Numbered from the stretch's first letter, positions 17,905 to 26,832 are shown. The stretch is DNA of 64,000 nt from Desulfosporosinus sp049943955 (GCF_049943955.1 NZ_JBNFTW010000002.1:496001-560000), one strand, 5' to 3'. Program-made: numbers and translations. Notes: generated by a model not told the origin, from the sequence alone.

Positions 17905-18456
17905 ATGAAAACGTTAAATAATGGAAATGTTGAAATAAAAATCAAAGACCCTATTAAGGTTTTTAAAACCCAAAAAATGTCAATTACCAAAGATGCCAGG
18001 GATGTGGCAGTGATAATTCAGATGAACCCTGTGCAATTAAATACTACCCCCTTAACAAAGAACGGGTCCACAATTAGTCCCAATTCTGTTTTTCAGGATT
18101 ATTATGCATATGGTAGTCCATTTTATGCAACAGATTATAATAAACCGCTCGTAACTGCCATTGGAAGTACTGGAACTCTAAGTGCTACAGTATCTAATAC
18201 TTACAACAATTCATATTCTTGTAATATCACTGTAGGTGTAGCAAAAATCAAGGCGGCCGTGGGGTTCAGTGTCACCGATGGTTCCATAGTCTCGGCAAGC
18301 ACTAGCGTCCCTACTAATGGAGTATATACTAAGGTTGTTGGTTATGAATATGATTATGTTCAAGCATTCGAAGTTGTAAATTGGGTTACTGGTCATACAG
18401 ACGCCGTTGGTTATGCGTTTAAGCCAGCAGGAGCAACATTCATTACCTATCATTAA
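17905..18456 (+). CDS. Hypothetical protein, probably 5'-truncated by the IS21 remnant
   Basis: An open frame of 183 codons from ATG 17905; the frame continues upstream without a start or RBS into the antisense of the IS21 fragment, so the original N-terminus was probably lost at about 17865. The sequence is rich in Ser, Thr, Asn and Gly in short beta-like stretches (SNTYNNSYSCNITVGVAKIK, GFSVTDGSIVSASTSVP), as in secreted or surface proteins. No family is recognised. A terminator follows directly. Expression is doubtful because no promoter or RBS is seen. Confidence 0.5.
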   Translation: MKTLNNGNVEIKIKDPIKVFKTQKMSITKDARDVAVIIQMNPVQLNTTPLTKNGSTISPNSVFQDYYAYGSPFYATDYNKPLVTAIGSTGTLSATVSNTYNNSYSCNITVGVAKIKAAVGFSVTDGSIVSASTSVPTNGVYTKVVGYEYDYVQAFEVVNWVTGHTDAVGYAFKPAGATFITYH

Positions 18457-18514
18457 CGTTACCTTTATAATTTTCCCATAATACTGACATGAATAAAGGT
18501 CGTTCATAAATAAG

Positions 18515-18556
18515 GGCTAGAGACGAATTAATGTATGTTTCTAGCCTGTTTTATTT
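18515..18556 (+). terminator. Rho-independent terminator
   Basis: A 10-bp stem with one G-U pair (18515-18524 with 18537-18546), followed by TGTTTTATTT. Confidence 0.75.
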
Positions 18557-18595
18557 ATAATTTTTTTAAGACGTATTAAACTGCGCGAATTTTCT

Positions 18596-18835
18596 TTATG
18601 CCTTTGATTTCGTGCCGCATATGAAAAGAATTATGCCCGCAACAAGAAAAATGGGAACAAAAAAATTTGTAAAAGGCTCTAGGAGTCCGATGTGATAACT
18701 TGGGGAAACGCCATTAACTCTAACAATAAGTTCTCCAATCCATAAAAACGTTGTAATTACTCTTTCTAAGGTGTAAATTAGGCCACTGTTGATTATAAAC
18801 ACAGTTCCAAGGATATAACACATATTTTTATTCAA
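18596..18835 (-). CDS. Small membrane protein, unknown function
   Basis: About 79 residues with two hydrophobic segments (roughly CYILGTVFIINSGLIYTL and FFVPIFLVAGIILFICG) and a short basic tail (GTKSKA). TTG at 18835 is preferred because GAGGAAGTG lies 6-8 bases before it; in-frame ATGs at 18862 and 18856 lack an RBS. No family recognised. It sits alone among remnants and could be a genuine small gene. Confidence 0.5.
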   Translation of the reverse strand: MNKNMCYILGTVFIINSGLIYTLERVITTFLWIGELIVRVNGVSPSYHIGLLEPFTNFFVPIFLVAGIILFICGTKSKA

Positions 18836-18918
18836 AAAGTTCACTTCCTCTTTCATTGACATTTCAATTAGTTAATAGAATTTGCTATTTTTACAATGTC
18901 ATTTTACCACATGTGGAA

Positions 18919-18976
18919 AAATAAGACACCAACATTGTGTTAAATTCACATTTAACACAATGTTGGTGTCTTATTT
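18919..18976. repeat. Perfect 26-bp inverted repeat with 6-base loop
   Basis: Left arm 18919-18944 and right arm 18951-18976 are exact reverse complements; the loop is TTCACA. It is too long and AT-rich for a typical terminator and has no T-run. The right arm contains the first codons of the integrase-like fragment, so the palindrome looks like an inverted duplication of that sequence. Confidence 0.9.
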
Positions 18977-19148
18977 AGATAGTCTGATATCACGAAGGCA
19001 GCAGCCGTTAACTCTTTTTAATTACCTATTAGACTTTCGTCTATTATTAGAATGGATTATTGAAAAACAAATGCAAACGGACAGGAAAAGCAACCAGTTA
19101 GGTCCTCGTTTATTTAGAATCATGCCCAAACAAACTGATAAAGAATGA
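18960..19148 (+). pseudogene. Tyrosine recombinase (XerS/integrase-like) N-terminal fragment
   Basis: A 62-codon frame with LVSYLDSLISRRQQPLTLFN followed by YLLDFRLLLEWIIE resembles the SAM-like N-terminal DNA-binding domain of XerS-type tyrosine recombinases. The catalytic domain is absent. It starts inside the palindrome. The match is by eye only. Confidence 0.35.
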
Positions 19149-19236
19149 AAACAGGGGTAAAATCCCCCGCCCTTTATTCAAATAAATAATGCACTCCCCG
19201 AAAAGATGAGAAATGTACTCAGAAACGGATTAATGT

Positions 19237-19602
19237 TTAATTAAGAAACTTCTCCATAAATTTTATATGGCTTGATTCTATAATATCTTTAGAAAAAGTT
19301 ATCATAGGAATTTCCTCAAAAAGTATATTATTTTCAATCTTTAAAGGTCTGTAATAAATATTAATTAAAAAATAAGGTTCAGCCAAAATAGTAGTATCAT
19401 GTATCTCCGCGAGTTCCTTGAAATAAAGGTTCTTATTGTTTTTAGTAAACTCCTTGAGATCCTTTATAAATCTTTGAGTATTAAAATCTCCCGGCATATA
19501 TCCAATGTATATTTTTGACTTTTTTAATATAGATTCGATAACCGAGAATATCTGGTCGTTCCCAACGCAAGTATGGAGGAAATAGCCAATCACCTGGAGC
19601 AA
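19237..19602 (-). CDS. Hypothetical protein fragment
   Basis: A minus-strand frame of 121 codons. The first dozen residues are antisense to the next gene, so the gene probably lost its 5' end at a junction near 19560. The remainder (about residues 18-121, SVIESILKKSKIYIGYMPGD onward) looks like real protein: lysine- and isoleucine-rich, alternating helices and strands. No family recognised and no RBS seen. Confidence 0.4.
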   Translation of the reverse strand: MLQVIGYFLHTCVGNDQIFSVIESILKKSKIYIGYMPGDFNTQRFIKDLKEFTKNNKNLYFKELAEIHDTTILAEPYFLINIYYRPLKIENNILFEEIPMITFSKDIIESSHIKFMEKFLN

Positions 19603-20841
19603 TTATATGACTTTTTATGCTGGGCTTGGAATCCACATTGTAAAATTGTCATGCTGGGTATGTACATACGCGGGTGCTGGCTGGAAATATGCGAAAAACT
19701 TCTCAACCTTACGGAATATGAAGCCTTCGAATTGGTACAAGTTAATGATCCCGCAGTACTTAATACGATGAACCGTCTCTTAACCTTGGCCCGGCGTGCT
19801 GCCGTAGATCAGACGGTCAGCGAGATATTGTCTTTACCTAGTGAAAAAGCATTTCAGGGGTTATCTCATACTTGGTTTCAAAAAGAACTCGATCAATTTT
19901 TAGAGAGTGAAGGCGATAGGCCGGCAGATAGTTTTGAATTCACACCCACTTTGAAAGAAATGCCGGAGATCGTGGTTGGGATTATCAAGGGATTAATGGA
20001 CTCAGATAACTCCATTACCGAAGACTCCGAATTTCAAGCGTACCGGCAACAGCGTATCAAGGAATTTCGCAGCACTTTAAAGGGCAAGGAGCGGGAGGAT
20101 TTTGACGCTTGGCTGGAATTAGCAGAAGAGGCGCAACCCTTAAGTGAAATCCATGACTACATTTTATTGACTGTTCCTCTTAGCCTTACCCGTTATGCTG
20201 CAATCGAGGCAGGACGAAGATTTGTTAAGCAGAATATTCTCGATAGTCCGGATGATATATTCTTTCTCTATCGGGAAGAATTAATCTCTGCCCTTAGGAA
20301 AAATTTCGACCTTCCTAGTCTAAAAGGATTGGTGGCTGAGAGGAGGGCTGAACATAGCAAAAATTTCTCATTAGTGCCTCCGCAGACAATTGGAAAAATG
20401 CCCATTGCCCCTCCTTTTCATGTATTTCCTCCAATTGCAGCGGAAAGAATGAAGATCTTTGTGAAACAATATTCCCTTCTTGAAGCACAGCAGGTAGCTT
20501 CGCTGGAGATATCTCCAGAGGGAGAGTTGTCTGGCATCCCAGGTTCTCCTGGAGTTGCCGAAGGATCGGTGCGAATTATACATACGGCTGAGGAGTTTAA
20601 CTTGGTTCAAGAAGGAGAGGTCTTAGTCTGTCCCTTTACTACTCCCACTTGGACAGTACTATTTCCGAAGGTGGCGGCGTTAGTCACTGATTCAAGTGGC
20701 GCATTGTCCCACGCAGCAATTGTTTCTCGAGAGTATAGACTTCCTTCGATAGTCGGGACGATAAAGGCAACAAGAATGTTGCATAATGGACAACGCGTAC
20801 GTGTGGACGGAACCGCTGGAAAGCTTCAAGTTCTAGATTGA
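19573..20841 (+). CDS. PEP synthase-like protein, central and phosphohistidine (swivelling) domain
   Basis: A 422-residue protein whose C-terminal 100 residues are a PEP-utilising mobile domain: SGIPGSPGVAEG, then PFTTPTWTVLFPKVAALVTD and SSGALSHAAIVSREY with the catalytic His. The N-terminal 300 residues resemble the helical middle region of PEP synthase/rifampin phosphotransferase-type enzymes. The ATP-grasp domain is missing here but is encoded by the next gene, 24 bases downstream. The start is uncertain: no RBS is seen before ATG 19573, and the 5' end may be truncated at the junction with the minus-strand fragment. Probable role: phosphotransfer between ATP, His and an unknown acceptor. 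Confidence 0.75.
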   Translation: MEEIANHLEQLYDFLCWAWNPHCKIVMLGMYIRGCWLEICEKLLNLTEYEAFELVQVNDPAVLNTMNRLLTLARRAAVDQTVSEILSLPSEKAFQGLSHTWFQKELDQFLESEGDRPADSFEFTPTLKEMPEIVVGIIKGLMDSDNSITEDSEFQAYRQQRIKEFRSTLKGKEREDFDAWLELAEEAQPLSEIHDYILLTVPLSLTRYAAIEAGRRFVKQNILDSPDDIFFLYREELISALRKNFDLPSLKGLVAERRAEHSKNFSLVPPQTIGKMPIAPPFHVFPPIAAERMKIFVKQYSLLEAQQVASLEISPEGELSGIPGSPGVAEGSVRIIHTAEEFNLVQEGEVLVCPFTTPTWTVLFPKVAALVTDSSGALSHAAIVSREYRLPSIVGTIKATRMLHNGQRVRVDGTAGKLQVLD

Positions 20842-20865
20842 AAAGATTTAAAGTGAAATAGCTAA

Positions 20866-21783
20866 ATGGAGAATGAGGCGATGAAATATGTACGGTTACT
20901 TCAAGAATTAAAAAAAGAAGACCTGTCCTTAGCCGGGGGGAAAGGGGCTAATCTAGGTGAACTAGTATTGGCCGGAATGAAAGTACCCCACGGCTTTGTT
21001 TTAACCGTTGAAGCGTACCGGCATTGCATACCAAAGATTCGTTTACCGAAAATTAACGTCCAAGACTTACTCGCTTTAGAAGCTGTAACTTCTAAAATTC
21101 AGATGGAAATAGAAAATGTTTCCATGCCTGAGGAAGTAACGCTGGAATTTCTTGAGACTTATAGAAGAATGGGCAGTCCGGCAGTTGCAGTTCGTTCCTC
21201 GGCTACGGCTGAAGATTTGCCCGGTGCCAGTTTTGCCGGTCAACAGGAAACATATCTTAATATCCAAGGGGAAAGAGCCGTTCTTGAAGCCATAAAAAAA
21301 TGCTGGGCTTCGCTTTGGTCTTCCCGAGCTGTGCAGTATCGATTATTACAAGGATTCGGAGAGAGCGAAGCAGCTCTTGCTGTGATCATTCAGGAAATGG
21401 CCCCGCATGAGGTCTCGGGAGTGGTCTTTACGGTTAACCCACTTACAAATAACTTAAGTGAGCTGATTATTTATGCCGTGCATGGTAGTGGGGAATCTTT
21501 GGTTCAAGGAGAAATAATTCCTGATCAATGGATTGCCAGACGTCCCGATGGTGCAATTCTTAAGTTCACGCCTGCTCCCAAGAAGGGACAATCGCCTTTC
21601 CCCTTGCGTACACAACGCCCTGCCCGAGGGTGTCTAACCTCACAACAGGTTCGGGAGGTGGTCTGCCTATGTCTCCAAATAGAAAAGCATTTCGATGGAG
21701 TACCTCAAGATATCGAGTGGAGCTATGGCTTGGGAGAGTTTTACCTGCTGCAAAGCAGGCCCATTACTACATTTAAGGATTAA
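20866..21783 (+). CDS. PEP/pyruvate-binding ATP-grasp domain protein
   Basis: A 305-residue stand-alone PPDK N-terminal (ATP-grasp) domain. Motifs: LAGGKGANLGEL at about residue 23, AVRSSATAEDLPGASFAGQQ, GVVFTVNPLT and a C-terminal DIEWSYGLGEFYLLQSRP. In PEP synthase or rifampin phosphotransferase this domain comes first and is fused to the swivelling domain; here it is a separate gene placed after it. The pair probably forms a two-subunit enzyme. Without further context, PEP synthase and an antibiotic-type phosphotransferase are both open. An ATG at 20884 is an alternative start. Confidence 0.82.
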   Translation: MENEAMKYVRLLQELKKEDLSLAGGKGANLGELVLAGMKVPHGFVLTVEAYRHCIPKIRLPKINVQDLLALEAVTSKIQMEIENVSMPEEVTLEFLETYRRMGSPAVAVRSSATAEDLPGASFAGQQETYLNIQGERAVLEAIKKCWASLWSSRAVQYRLLQGFGESEAALAVIIQEMAPHEVSGVVFTVNPLTNNLSELIIYAVHGSGESLVQGEIIPDQWIARRPDGAILKFTPAPKKGQSPFPLRTQRPARGCLTSQQVREVVCLCLQIEKHFDGVPQDIEWSYGLGEFYLLQSRPITTFKD

Positions 21784-21996
21784 TTAACTATTAATAGTTT
21801 AAGTTCAAGTTGTTCTTTTGTGACTATCTTGTTCAATCTTACACAGTTGTTATAACTTACCGAAAACTCATCGTCTTTGCGTATATTCAGAGATGATCAA
21901 CGCACTTGTTTATTGGTGGTAGAAGCGCTAAGATGTTGAAATTTTAATGCTTAAAATATCAGAATATGGTAATAAAGTTATTGTATTACAGTTACT

Positions 21997-22026
21997 TTGA
22001 GTATAAACTGTGCGTAGATATATACT
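21997..22026 (+). promoter_or_regulatory. Candidate promoter upstream of nuoA
   Basis: TTGAGT (21997-22002), an 18-base spacer and TATACT (22021-22026) give a sigma-A-like promoter with a leader of about 220 bases before nuoA. Nothing else is recognised in 21784-22250. Confidence 0.35.
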
Positions 22027-22250
22027 TTTAGGTATAGATGTTTAACCCTAAGACGAAGAGTGTTTCCCTCTTACTTGATAGAGGTGAAGATATAGCAAAC
22101 GTGTTTGTACAGTTTAGAACAATGACTTCGAAGCGAGTGGGAGTCGTAAGGTGAGGGGGGATGGAAAGAAATATTAAAATTATGATTAATTATGACGAAT
22201 TAGGCAGACAAACAAATCATAACCTTAATATTAGAAAGGGGAGATTGGAA

Positions 22251-22607
22251 ATGTCGGACAATTATGCTGCTGTAGGATTGTTGCTTTGCTTTGCTGTGTT
22301 TTTACCAATCATCGTTATGGCTGTGGTCCATCTCTTAGCACCCCATAAGACTGATAAAGAGAAATTAACTACTTATGAATGTGGTAATGAGACCATAGGA
22401 CGGGCGTGGATTGGATTCAAGAGCAACTATTTTCTCTATGCCATTGTCTTTACTGCCTTTGATGTAGAAACAATTTTCTTGTATCCTTGGGCACTAACAT
22501 TTCGCAAGCTAGGGGCTTTTGCTTTTATTGAAATGTTTATCTTCATGGTTATTCTTATAGTCGGTTTTTGGTACGCTTGGAAAGAAGGTGCCTTAGAGTG
22601 GATGTAA
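22251..22607 (+). CDS. nuoA: NADH-quinone oxidoreductase subunit A
   Basis: A 118-residue membrane subunit of complex I with three hydrophobic segments and the typical TYECGNETIGRAWIGFKSNYF and FDVETIFLYPWA. ATG at 22251 is preceded by AAGGGGAG; a longer in-frame start at 22161 would add 30 polar residues not found in NuoA. First gene of nuoABCDHI. Belongs to the complex I type lacking the NADH module NuoEFG, common in this bacterial group, whose electron donor is not NADH by default. Confidence 0.92.
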   Translation: MSDNYAAVGLLLCFAVFLPIIVMAVVHLLAPHKTDKEKLTTYECGNETIGRAWIGFKSNYFLYAIVFTAFDVETIFLYPWALTFRKLGAFAFIEMFIFMVILIVGFWYAWKEGALEWM

Positions 22608-23119
22608 AAATGGAGAAAGAGCTTCGCGATGCGGAGGCTCTGAAGGAAAAAAACATTCTGCTTGCTAATGTCGACAAGTTCCTGAATTGGGGCCGAGCCC
22701 ATTCTTTCTGGCCTGTTTCCTTTGGCTTAGCCTGCTGCGCTATTGAGATGGCCTCGACAGGTGATCCTCGTTATGATATATCACGTTTTGGTTATGAGTA
22801 CTTTCAGGCTTCACCGAGAAATGCGGATTTGATGATAGTGGCAGGTACGTTGACACGAAAAATGGCCCCAATAGCGAGACGTATCTATGATCAAATGGCT
22901 GAGCCCAAATGGGTCATCGCCATGGGAAATTGCGCCTGTGCAGGGGGACCGTTTACAGATTCATATGCCGTTATGCCGGGGGCTGATTGCATTATTCCCG
23001 TTGATGTCTATATTCCCGGCTGCCCGCCACGACCGGAAGCGTTGTTATTTGGGTTGTTGCAGCTAAAACAGAAAGTTCAAAATCCGACCAAAGCGAGGTT
23101 AATTAAACATGCTAAGTAA
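22598..23119 (+). CDS. nuoB: NADH-quinone oxidoreductase subunit B
   Basis: A 173-residue subunit that binds the terminal [4Fe-4S] cluster N2. Ligands: C46 and C47 in GLACCAIEM, Cys in GNCACAGG and Cys in IPGCPPRPE. GTG at 22598 overlaps nuoA by ten bases with AAGGTG upstream; ATG at 22610 is the alternative. It sits in the connecting arm next to the quinone site. Confidence 0.92.
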   Translation: MDVKMEKELRDAEALKEKNILLANVDKFLNWGRAHSFWPVSFGLACCAIEMASTGDPRYDISRFGYEYFQASPRNADLMIVAGTLTRKMAPIARRIYDQMAEPKWVIAMGNCACAGGPFTDSYAVMPGADCIIPVDVYIPGCPPRPEALLFGLLQLKQKVQNPTKARLIKHAK

Positions 23120-23597
23120 TGTTTTAAGAACCCGGGTTGAAGAGTTGGCGGCCAAAGTAAAGGGAGAAATTGCAGAATGCCTTGATGTACTTGAATTAAC
23201 CGTAAACTGCTCAGAGGCCATTGTAACGCTAAGCGGTGCCAAGAACTTTGCTGATGTTCCTTGTGATTTTTTGCATGATCTATGTGGTATGGATTTAGAG
23301 GATTACTTTGAAGTTGTTTATCAATTGTCTAGTTTACGCGGTTCCCAGCGTTTACGCATTATAGCCAAAGTTGAACGCGACAATCCTGTGATTGACTCAG
23401 TTACTTCTCTTTGGAAGGGGGCAGACTTTTTAGAGCGTGAGGCTTTTGACATGTTTGGTATTCAATTCAGAGGTCATCCCAATTTAAAGCGTATCTATAT
23501 GTGGGATGATTATATTGGCTATCCACTTCGAAAGGATTTTGTTATTGAGAGCCAAGAACAGCGTGCTACCATGCGTGTCCGCAAAGAAGGGGAATAG
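23109..23597 (+). CDS. nuoC: NADH-quinone oxidoreductase subunit C
   Basis: A 162-residue 30-kDa-type subunit with the family segment WKGADFLEREAFDMFGIQF and the end motif LKRIYMWDDYIGYPLRKDF. Overlaps nuoB by 11 bases and is followed by nuoD after 13 bases. Separate from NuoD, unlike the fused NuoCD of E. coli. Confidence 0.93.
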   Translation: MLSNVLRTRVEELAAKVKGEIAECLDVLELTVNCSEAIVTLSGAKNFADVPCDFLHDLCGMDLEDYFEVVYQLSSLRGSQRLRIIAKVERDNPVIDSVTSLWKGADFLEREAFDMFGIQFRGHPNLKRIYMWDDYIGYPLRKDFVIESQEQRATMRVRKEGE

Positions 23598-23610
23598 GGG
23601 GAGTGAAACA

Positions 23611-24714
23611 GTGACGATTGAAAGAACTCAAGAATATTCCTTAAATATCGGTCCGCAACATACGAGTACGCATGGCGTGTTTCGAATGATAGTCCATTTG
23701 GATGGCGAAGTCGTGACTAAAATTGAGCCTAAAATTGGCTATCTCCATCGCGGTTTGGAAAAGATAGCTGAGAACCGCACGTATACTCAGTTTATTCCTT
23801 ACACGGACCGTCTAGATTATCTCGCCGGTCCGCATAACAGTTTGGGGTTTGTTCAGGCTGTGGAAAAATTGGCGGGTATAGAAGTACCCGAGCGGGCTGA
23901 GTACCTCAGAGTCATCTTTGCAGAATTGGGACGGGTAGCAAGTCACTTGTTTATGATTGCCAGTGGGTCTTTAGATATCTGCGGTTGGACCCCCTGGAGT
24001 TATTGTACCCGTGACCGCGAGCGTATACTCGACCTTTTTGAAATGACTGCAGGTAATCGCATGACGTTAAATTACTTTCGAATAGGTGGAGTCAGCCATG
24101 ATGTTCCGGAAGAATTCAAGCCCGCTCTGAAAAGCTTTCTCGATGATCTGCCTGAGATGTTGGAGGAGTATTACGGGATCTTTTTTGGTAATGAAATTGT
24201 GCAATCACGCATGAAAAGTGTTGGCATTCTGCCAAAGGAATTGGCTGAAAACTTACTCATTACTGGAGCAAGTCTACGGGCTTCGGGAGTACAGTATGAT
24301 GTCCGAAAAGCAGAACCGTATAGTATTTACGATAGGTTTGAGTTTAATATACCGGTCTTATATGGCTGTGACACCTATGACCGACACTTTCTTCGGCTGC
24401 TGGAGATTCAGGAGAGCGGGAAAATTCTCCGCCAAGCCTTAAGAGACATTCCGGAAGGACCAGTCCAGGCGAAGGTCCCAAAGGTTATAAAACCGCCAGT
24501 TGGCAAAATATATCATCGAGTTGAGAACCCTAAAGGCGAAATGGGTTGGTATGTCGTCAGCAATGGGACAACAAAGCCTGCCCGAGTCAGAATACGTCCC
24601 GGAGCATTCGTGAATGTCCAAATGCTTTCAGATATTGCGAAAGGCTGGTTAATTCAAGATCTAATTACTATTTTCGCTTCCATAGATTTAGTGCTGGGTG
24701 AAGTTGATAAGTAG
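23611..24714 (+). CDS. nuoD: NADH-quinone oxidoreductase subunit D
   Basis: A 367-residue 49-kDa-type subunit. It starts with GTG (RBS GGGGGAGTG) and has NIGPQHTSTHGVFRMIVHLD, EPKIGYLHRGLEKIAE and DPVLGEVDK-like ending LVLGEVDK. The quinone-site His and Tyr region is present. An in-frame ATG at 23506 lies inside nuoC and is not used. Confidence 0.93.
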   Translation: MTIERTQEYSLNIGPQHTSTHGVFRMIVHLDGEVVTKIEPKIGYLHRGLEKIAENRTYTQFIPYTDRLDYLAGPHNSLGFVQAVEKLAGIEVPERAEYLRVIFAELGRVASHLFMIASGSLDICGWTPWSYCTRDRERILDLFEMTAGNRMTLNYFRIGGVSHDVPEEFKPALKSFLDDLPEMLEEYYGIFFGNEIVQSRMKSVGILPKELAENLLITGASLRASGVQYDVRKAEPYSIYDRFEFNIPVLYGCDTYDRHFLRLLEIQESGKILRQALRDIPEGPVQAKVPKVIKPPVGKIYHRVENPKGEMGWYVVSNGTTKPARVRIRPGAFVNVQMLSDIAKGWLIQDLITIFASIDLVLGEVDK

Positions 24715-24742
24715 GGAATTTTTCCAATAAGGAGGGAAAAAG

Positions 24743-25789
24743 ATGGACGCATTAAACAATCTGTTTGTAAACATTGCTGCTGCCATCCGGGGGCTTTTTG
24801 CCGATTCCCATTCAATTTGGGCTGATTTAACGATCAATATTCTTGTGTTTATTATTCTTTTTCTGATTATGGTCATTTCGGCTATGTTTCTTAGTCTGGT
24901 GGAACGTAAATTTGCCCACTGGACATCGCAAAGGTCCGGACCCAATCGACTCGGCCCGCACGGTTGGTTCCAATTTATCGCCGATGCTGTAAAAATGTTG
25001 GGCAAAGAAGATATCACTCCCGATAACGCAGATAAATTTCTCTTCAAATTAGCTCCCATGATGCTGGTGGGTGTAACTTTGATGGCATTTGCCGTAATAC
25101 CCTTCGGTAAGGGTATGGTGCCAATTGATTTGGATTTAGGGATTTTTTATTTTCTGGCTGTATCAGGTGTTACCACTTTGGGGATGTTGATGGCCGGCTG
25201 GGCATCCAATAACAAATATTCTATGTTGGGCGGTATGCGGGCTGTTGCTCAGATGATCAGTTACGAGATTCCTTTGCTTTTTTCCCTGCTTGGTGTCATT
25301 ATGATTACCCAGACCTTTAAGCTTTCAGCTATTGTTGAGGCTCAAAAAAACATTCCTTTTATTTTTTTGCAGCCCCTGGCCTTTATTATTTATCTAATAT
25401 CCGGTTTGGCTGAACTTAACAGGGCTCCCTTTGACCAAGTGCAAGGTGAACAGGAAATTCTTTCCGGGCCTTTGGTGGAGTATTCCGGGCTCAGATGGGG
25501 GCTGTTTATGCTCGCCGAATACGGTAATGTGGTTGCAACCTCTGCTATCGCTGTTTCGATGTTCTTAGGAGGCTGGAACGGGCCTGCCTTTCTGCCGGGG
25601 TGGCTAAGTTTTGTCCTTAAGATAGGATTGATGATTTTCTTAATGATGTGGGCCCGATGGACCTTTGTACGGATGAGAATCGATCATATGATGCATTTCG
25701 CTTGGAAGATCTTGCTTCCTTTATCTTTAGTAAATATCTTCTTAACCGGTATAGGAATTTATATATACCAGATGATGGGAGGGTTATAG
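24743..25789 (+). CDS. nuoH: NADH-quinone oxidoreductase subunit H
   Basis: A 348-residue membrane subunit with about eight hydrophobic segments, which forms the quinone chamber with NuoB and NuoD. Seen: ERKFAHWTSQRSGPNRLGPHG, LNRAPFDQVQGEQEILSG and GLFMLAEYGN. RBS AAGGAGG. Normal length and fully open. Confidence 0.94.
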   Translation: MDALNNLFVNIAAAIRGLFADSHSIWADLTINILVFIILFLIMVISAMFLSLVERKFAHWTSQRSGPNRLGPHGWFQFIADAVKMLGKEDITPDNADKFLFKLAPMMLVGVTLMAFAVIPFGKGMVPIDLDLGIFYFLAVSGVTTLGMLMAGWASNNKYSMLGGMRAVAQMISYEIPLLFSLLGVIMITQTFKLSAIVEAQKNIPFIFLQPLAFIIYLISGLAELNRAPFDQVQGEQEILSGPLVEYSGLRWGLFMLAEYGNVVATSAIAVSMFLGGWNGPAFLPGWLSFVLKIGLMIFLMMWARWTFVRMRIDHMMHFAWKILLPLSLVNIFLTGIGIYIYQMMGGL

Positions 25790-25790
25790 A

Positions 25791-26204
25791 GTGTTTGGTG
25801 CAGGTTTAGTTAAAGGCTTAAGGATTACGATCAAACGTTTCCTTGGACCTAATCTTACAGAATATTATCCGGAAATGAAGCCGGTTCTTCCTCCTCGTAC
25901 GCGGAGTTCCCTGGCTCTTGAACCCGAAAAGTGTATTACCTGCGGACTGTGCGTAAACATTTGTCCCAATCAGGTTATTAATCTGACAAGCGAAAAGGAT
26001 GAGAACAATAAGAGAATATTGAAGACTTATCAAATGAACATTGGGCGCTGTCTATTATGTGGGTTATGCACTCAAGCCTGTCCAACCGGTGCGCTTAAAC
26101 TATCCCTGGAATTTGAAAATGCGGTTTACCGGCGTGAAGAATTACTTTGGGATATGATTGCCCGTTCTAAGCAGTCTAATATGGTAAAAAGACAGATGGG
26201 ATAA
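25791..26204 (+). CDS. nuoI: NADH-quinone oxidoreductase subunit I
   Basis: A 137-residue subunit with two [4Fe-4S] ferredoxin motifs: C48, C51, C54 with C58, and C87, C90, C93 with C97. GTG start one base after the nuoH stop. It is the last complete nuo gene. In related bacteria nuoJKLMN follow; here only the first codons of nuoJ remain. Confidence 0.92.
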   Translation: MFGAGLVKGLRITIKRFLGPNLTEYYPEMKPVLPPRTRSSLALEPEKCITCGLCVNICPNQVINLTSEKDENNKRILKTYQMNIGRCLLCGLCTQACPTGALKLSLEFENAVYRREELLWDMIARSKQSNMVKRQMG

Positions 26205-26206
26205 GC

Positions 26207-26272
26207 GTGGTAAGCGCTATAGTTTTCTTTATTTAGGCATCAGGGCTATATTCTACTTGCAATGGCGAGAAG
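26207..26272 (+). pseudogene. nuoJ: nuoJ 5' stub
   Basis: A GTG two bases after the nuoI stop reads VVSAIVFFI, matching the start of NuoJ, and then hits TAG at 26234-26236. A shift to the next frame continues LGIRAIF before homology ends. The rest of nuoJ and all of nuoKLMN are missing. The call rests on a short match and its position. Confidence 0.45.
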
Positions 26273-26359
26273 TACAGAGTTTATACCAGGTGATTTGACA
26301 ACATCGTTGTAAAACGTGAAAATTACAATTTTGTGTAAAAACAATACTATTTACAAAAT

Positions 26360-26412
26360 AATACCATATGTAGTGTTAAAATGCGTTTGGTAAACTACAT
26401 ATGGTATTTTAA
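26360..26412 (+). terminator. Hairpin, probable terminator of the nuo transcript
   Basis: A perfect 15-bp stem (26360-26374 with 26394-26408) with a 19-base loop, followed by TTAATTT. A second hairpin lies at 26424-26458 (12 bp with one G-U). The rest of 26459-26832 contains no gene that I can see. Confidence 0.6.
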
Positions 26413-26832
26413 TTTGTGCGATTAATAACCCGGAACGTTTTTGACATTCTGGGTTATTATTTTCGGATAACATTACGGAAGGAATATTTAGGAATTTGTT
26501 GAACTCTAGATGAAGGAAGTTTATGGCATCTTTAATTCCACGTCGTGGCAAATATCAAAAAGATTGAGTATTAAGCACTTGGTTTTAAGACATTGCATTC
26601 CAAAATTGCAAGCTATTTTGCACAATATTATGTCGAAGCCTAATTCCCTTTTACCCGAGTAGCAGCAGTTTATTAGCCGGATAATTCTTATTTGCAACAA
26701 ATTAATTGAATATTAATACATATCAGAGGGCAATTGTTCCGCATTGTAGAACAAGATTAAGTTATTCAAAAATATGAGCCACTAATTTGGATAAGACTTG
26801 AAATCAAATAGAATAATTTTGGGGTGTTTATT

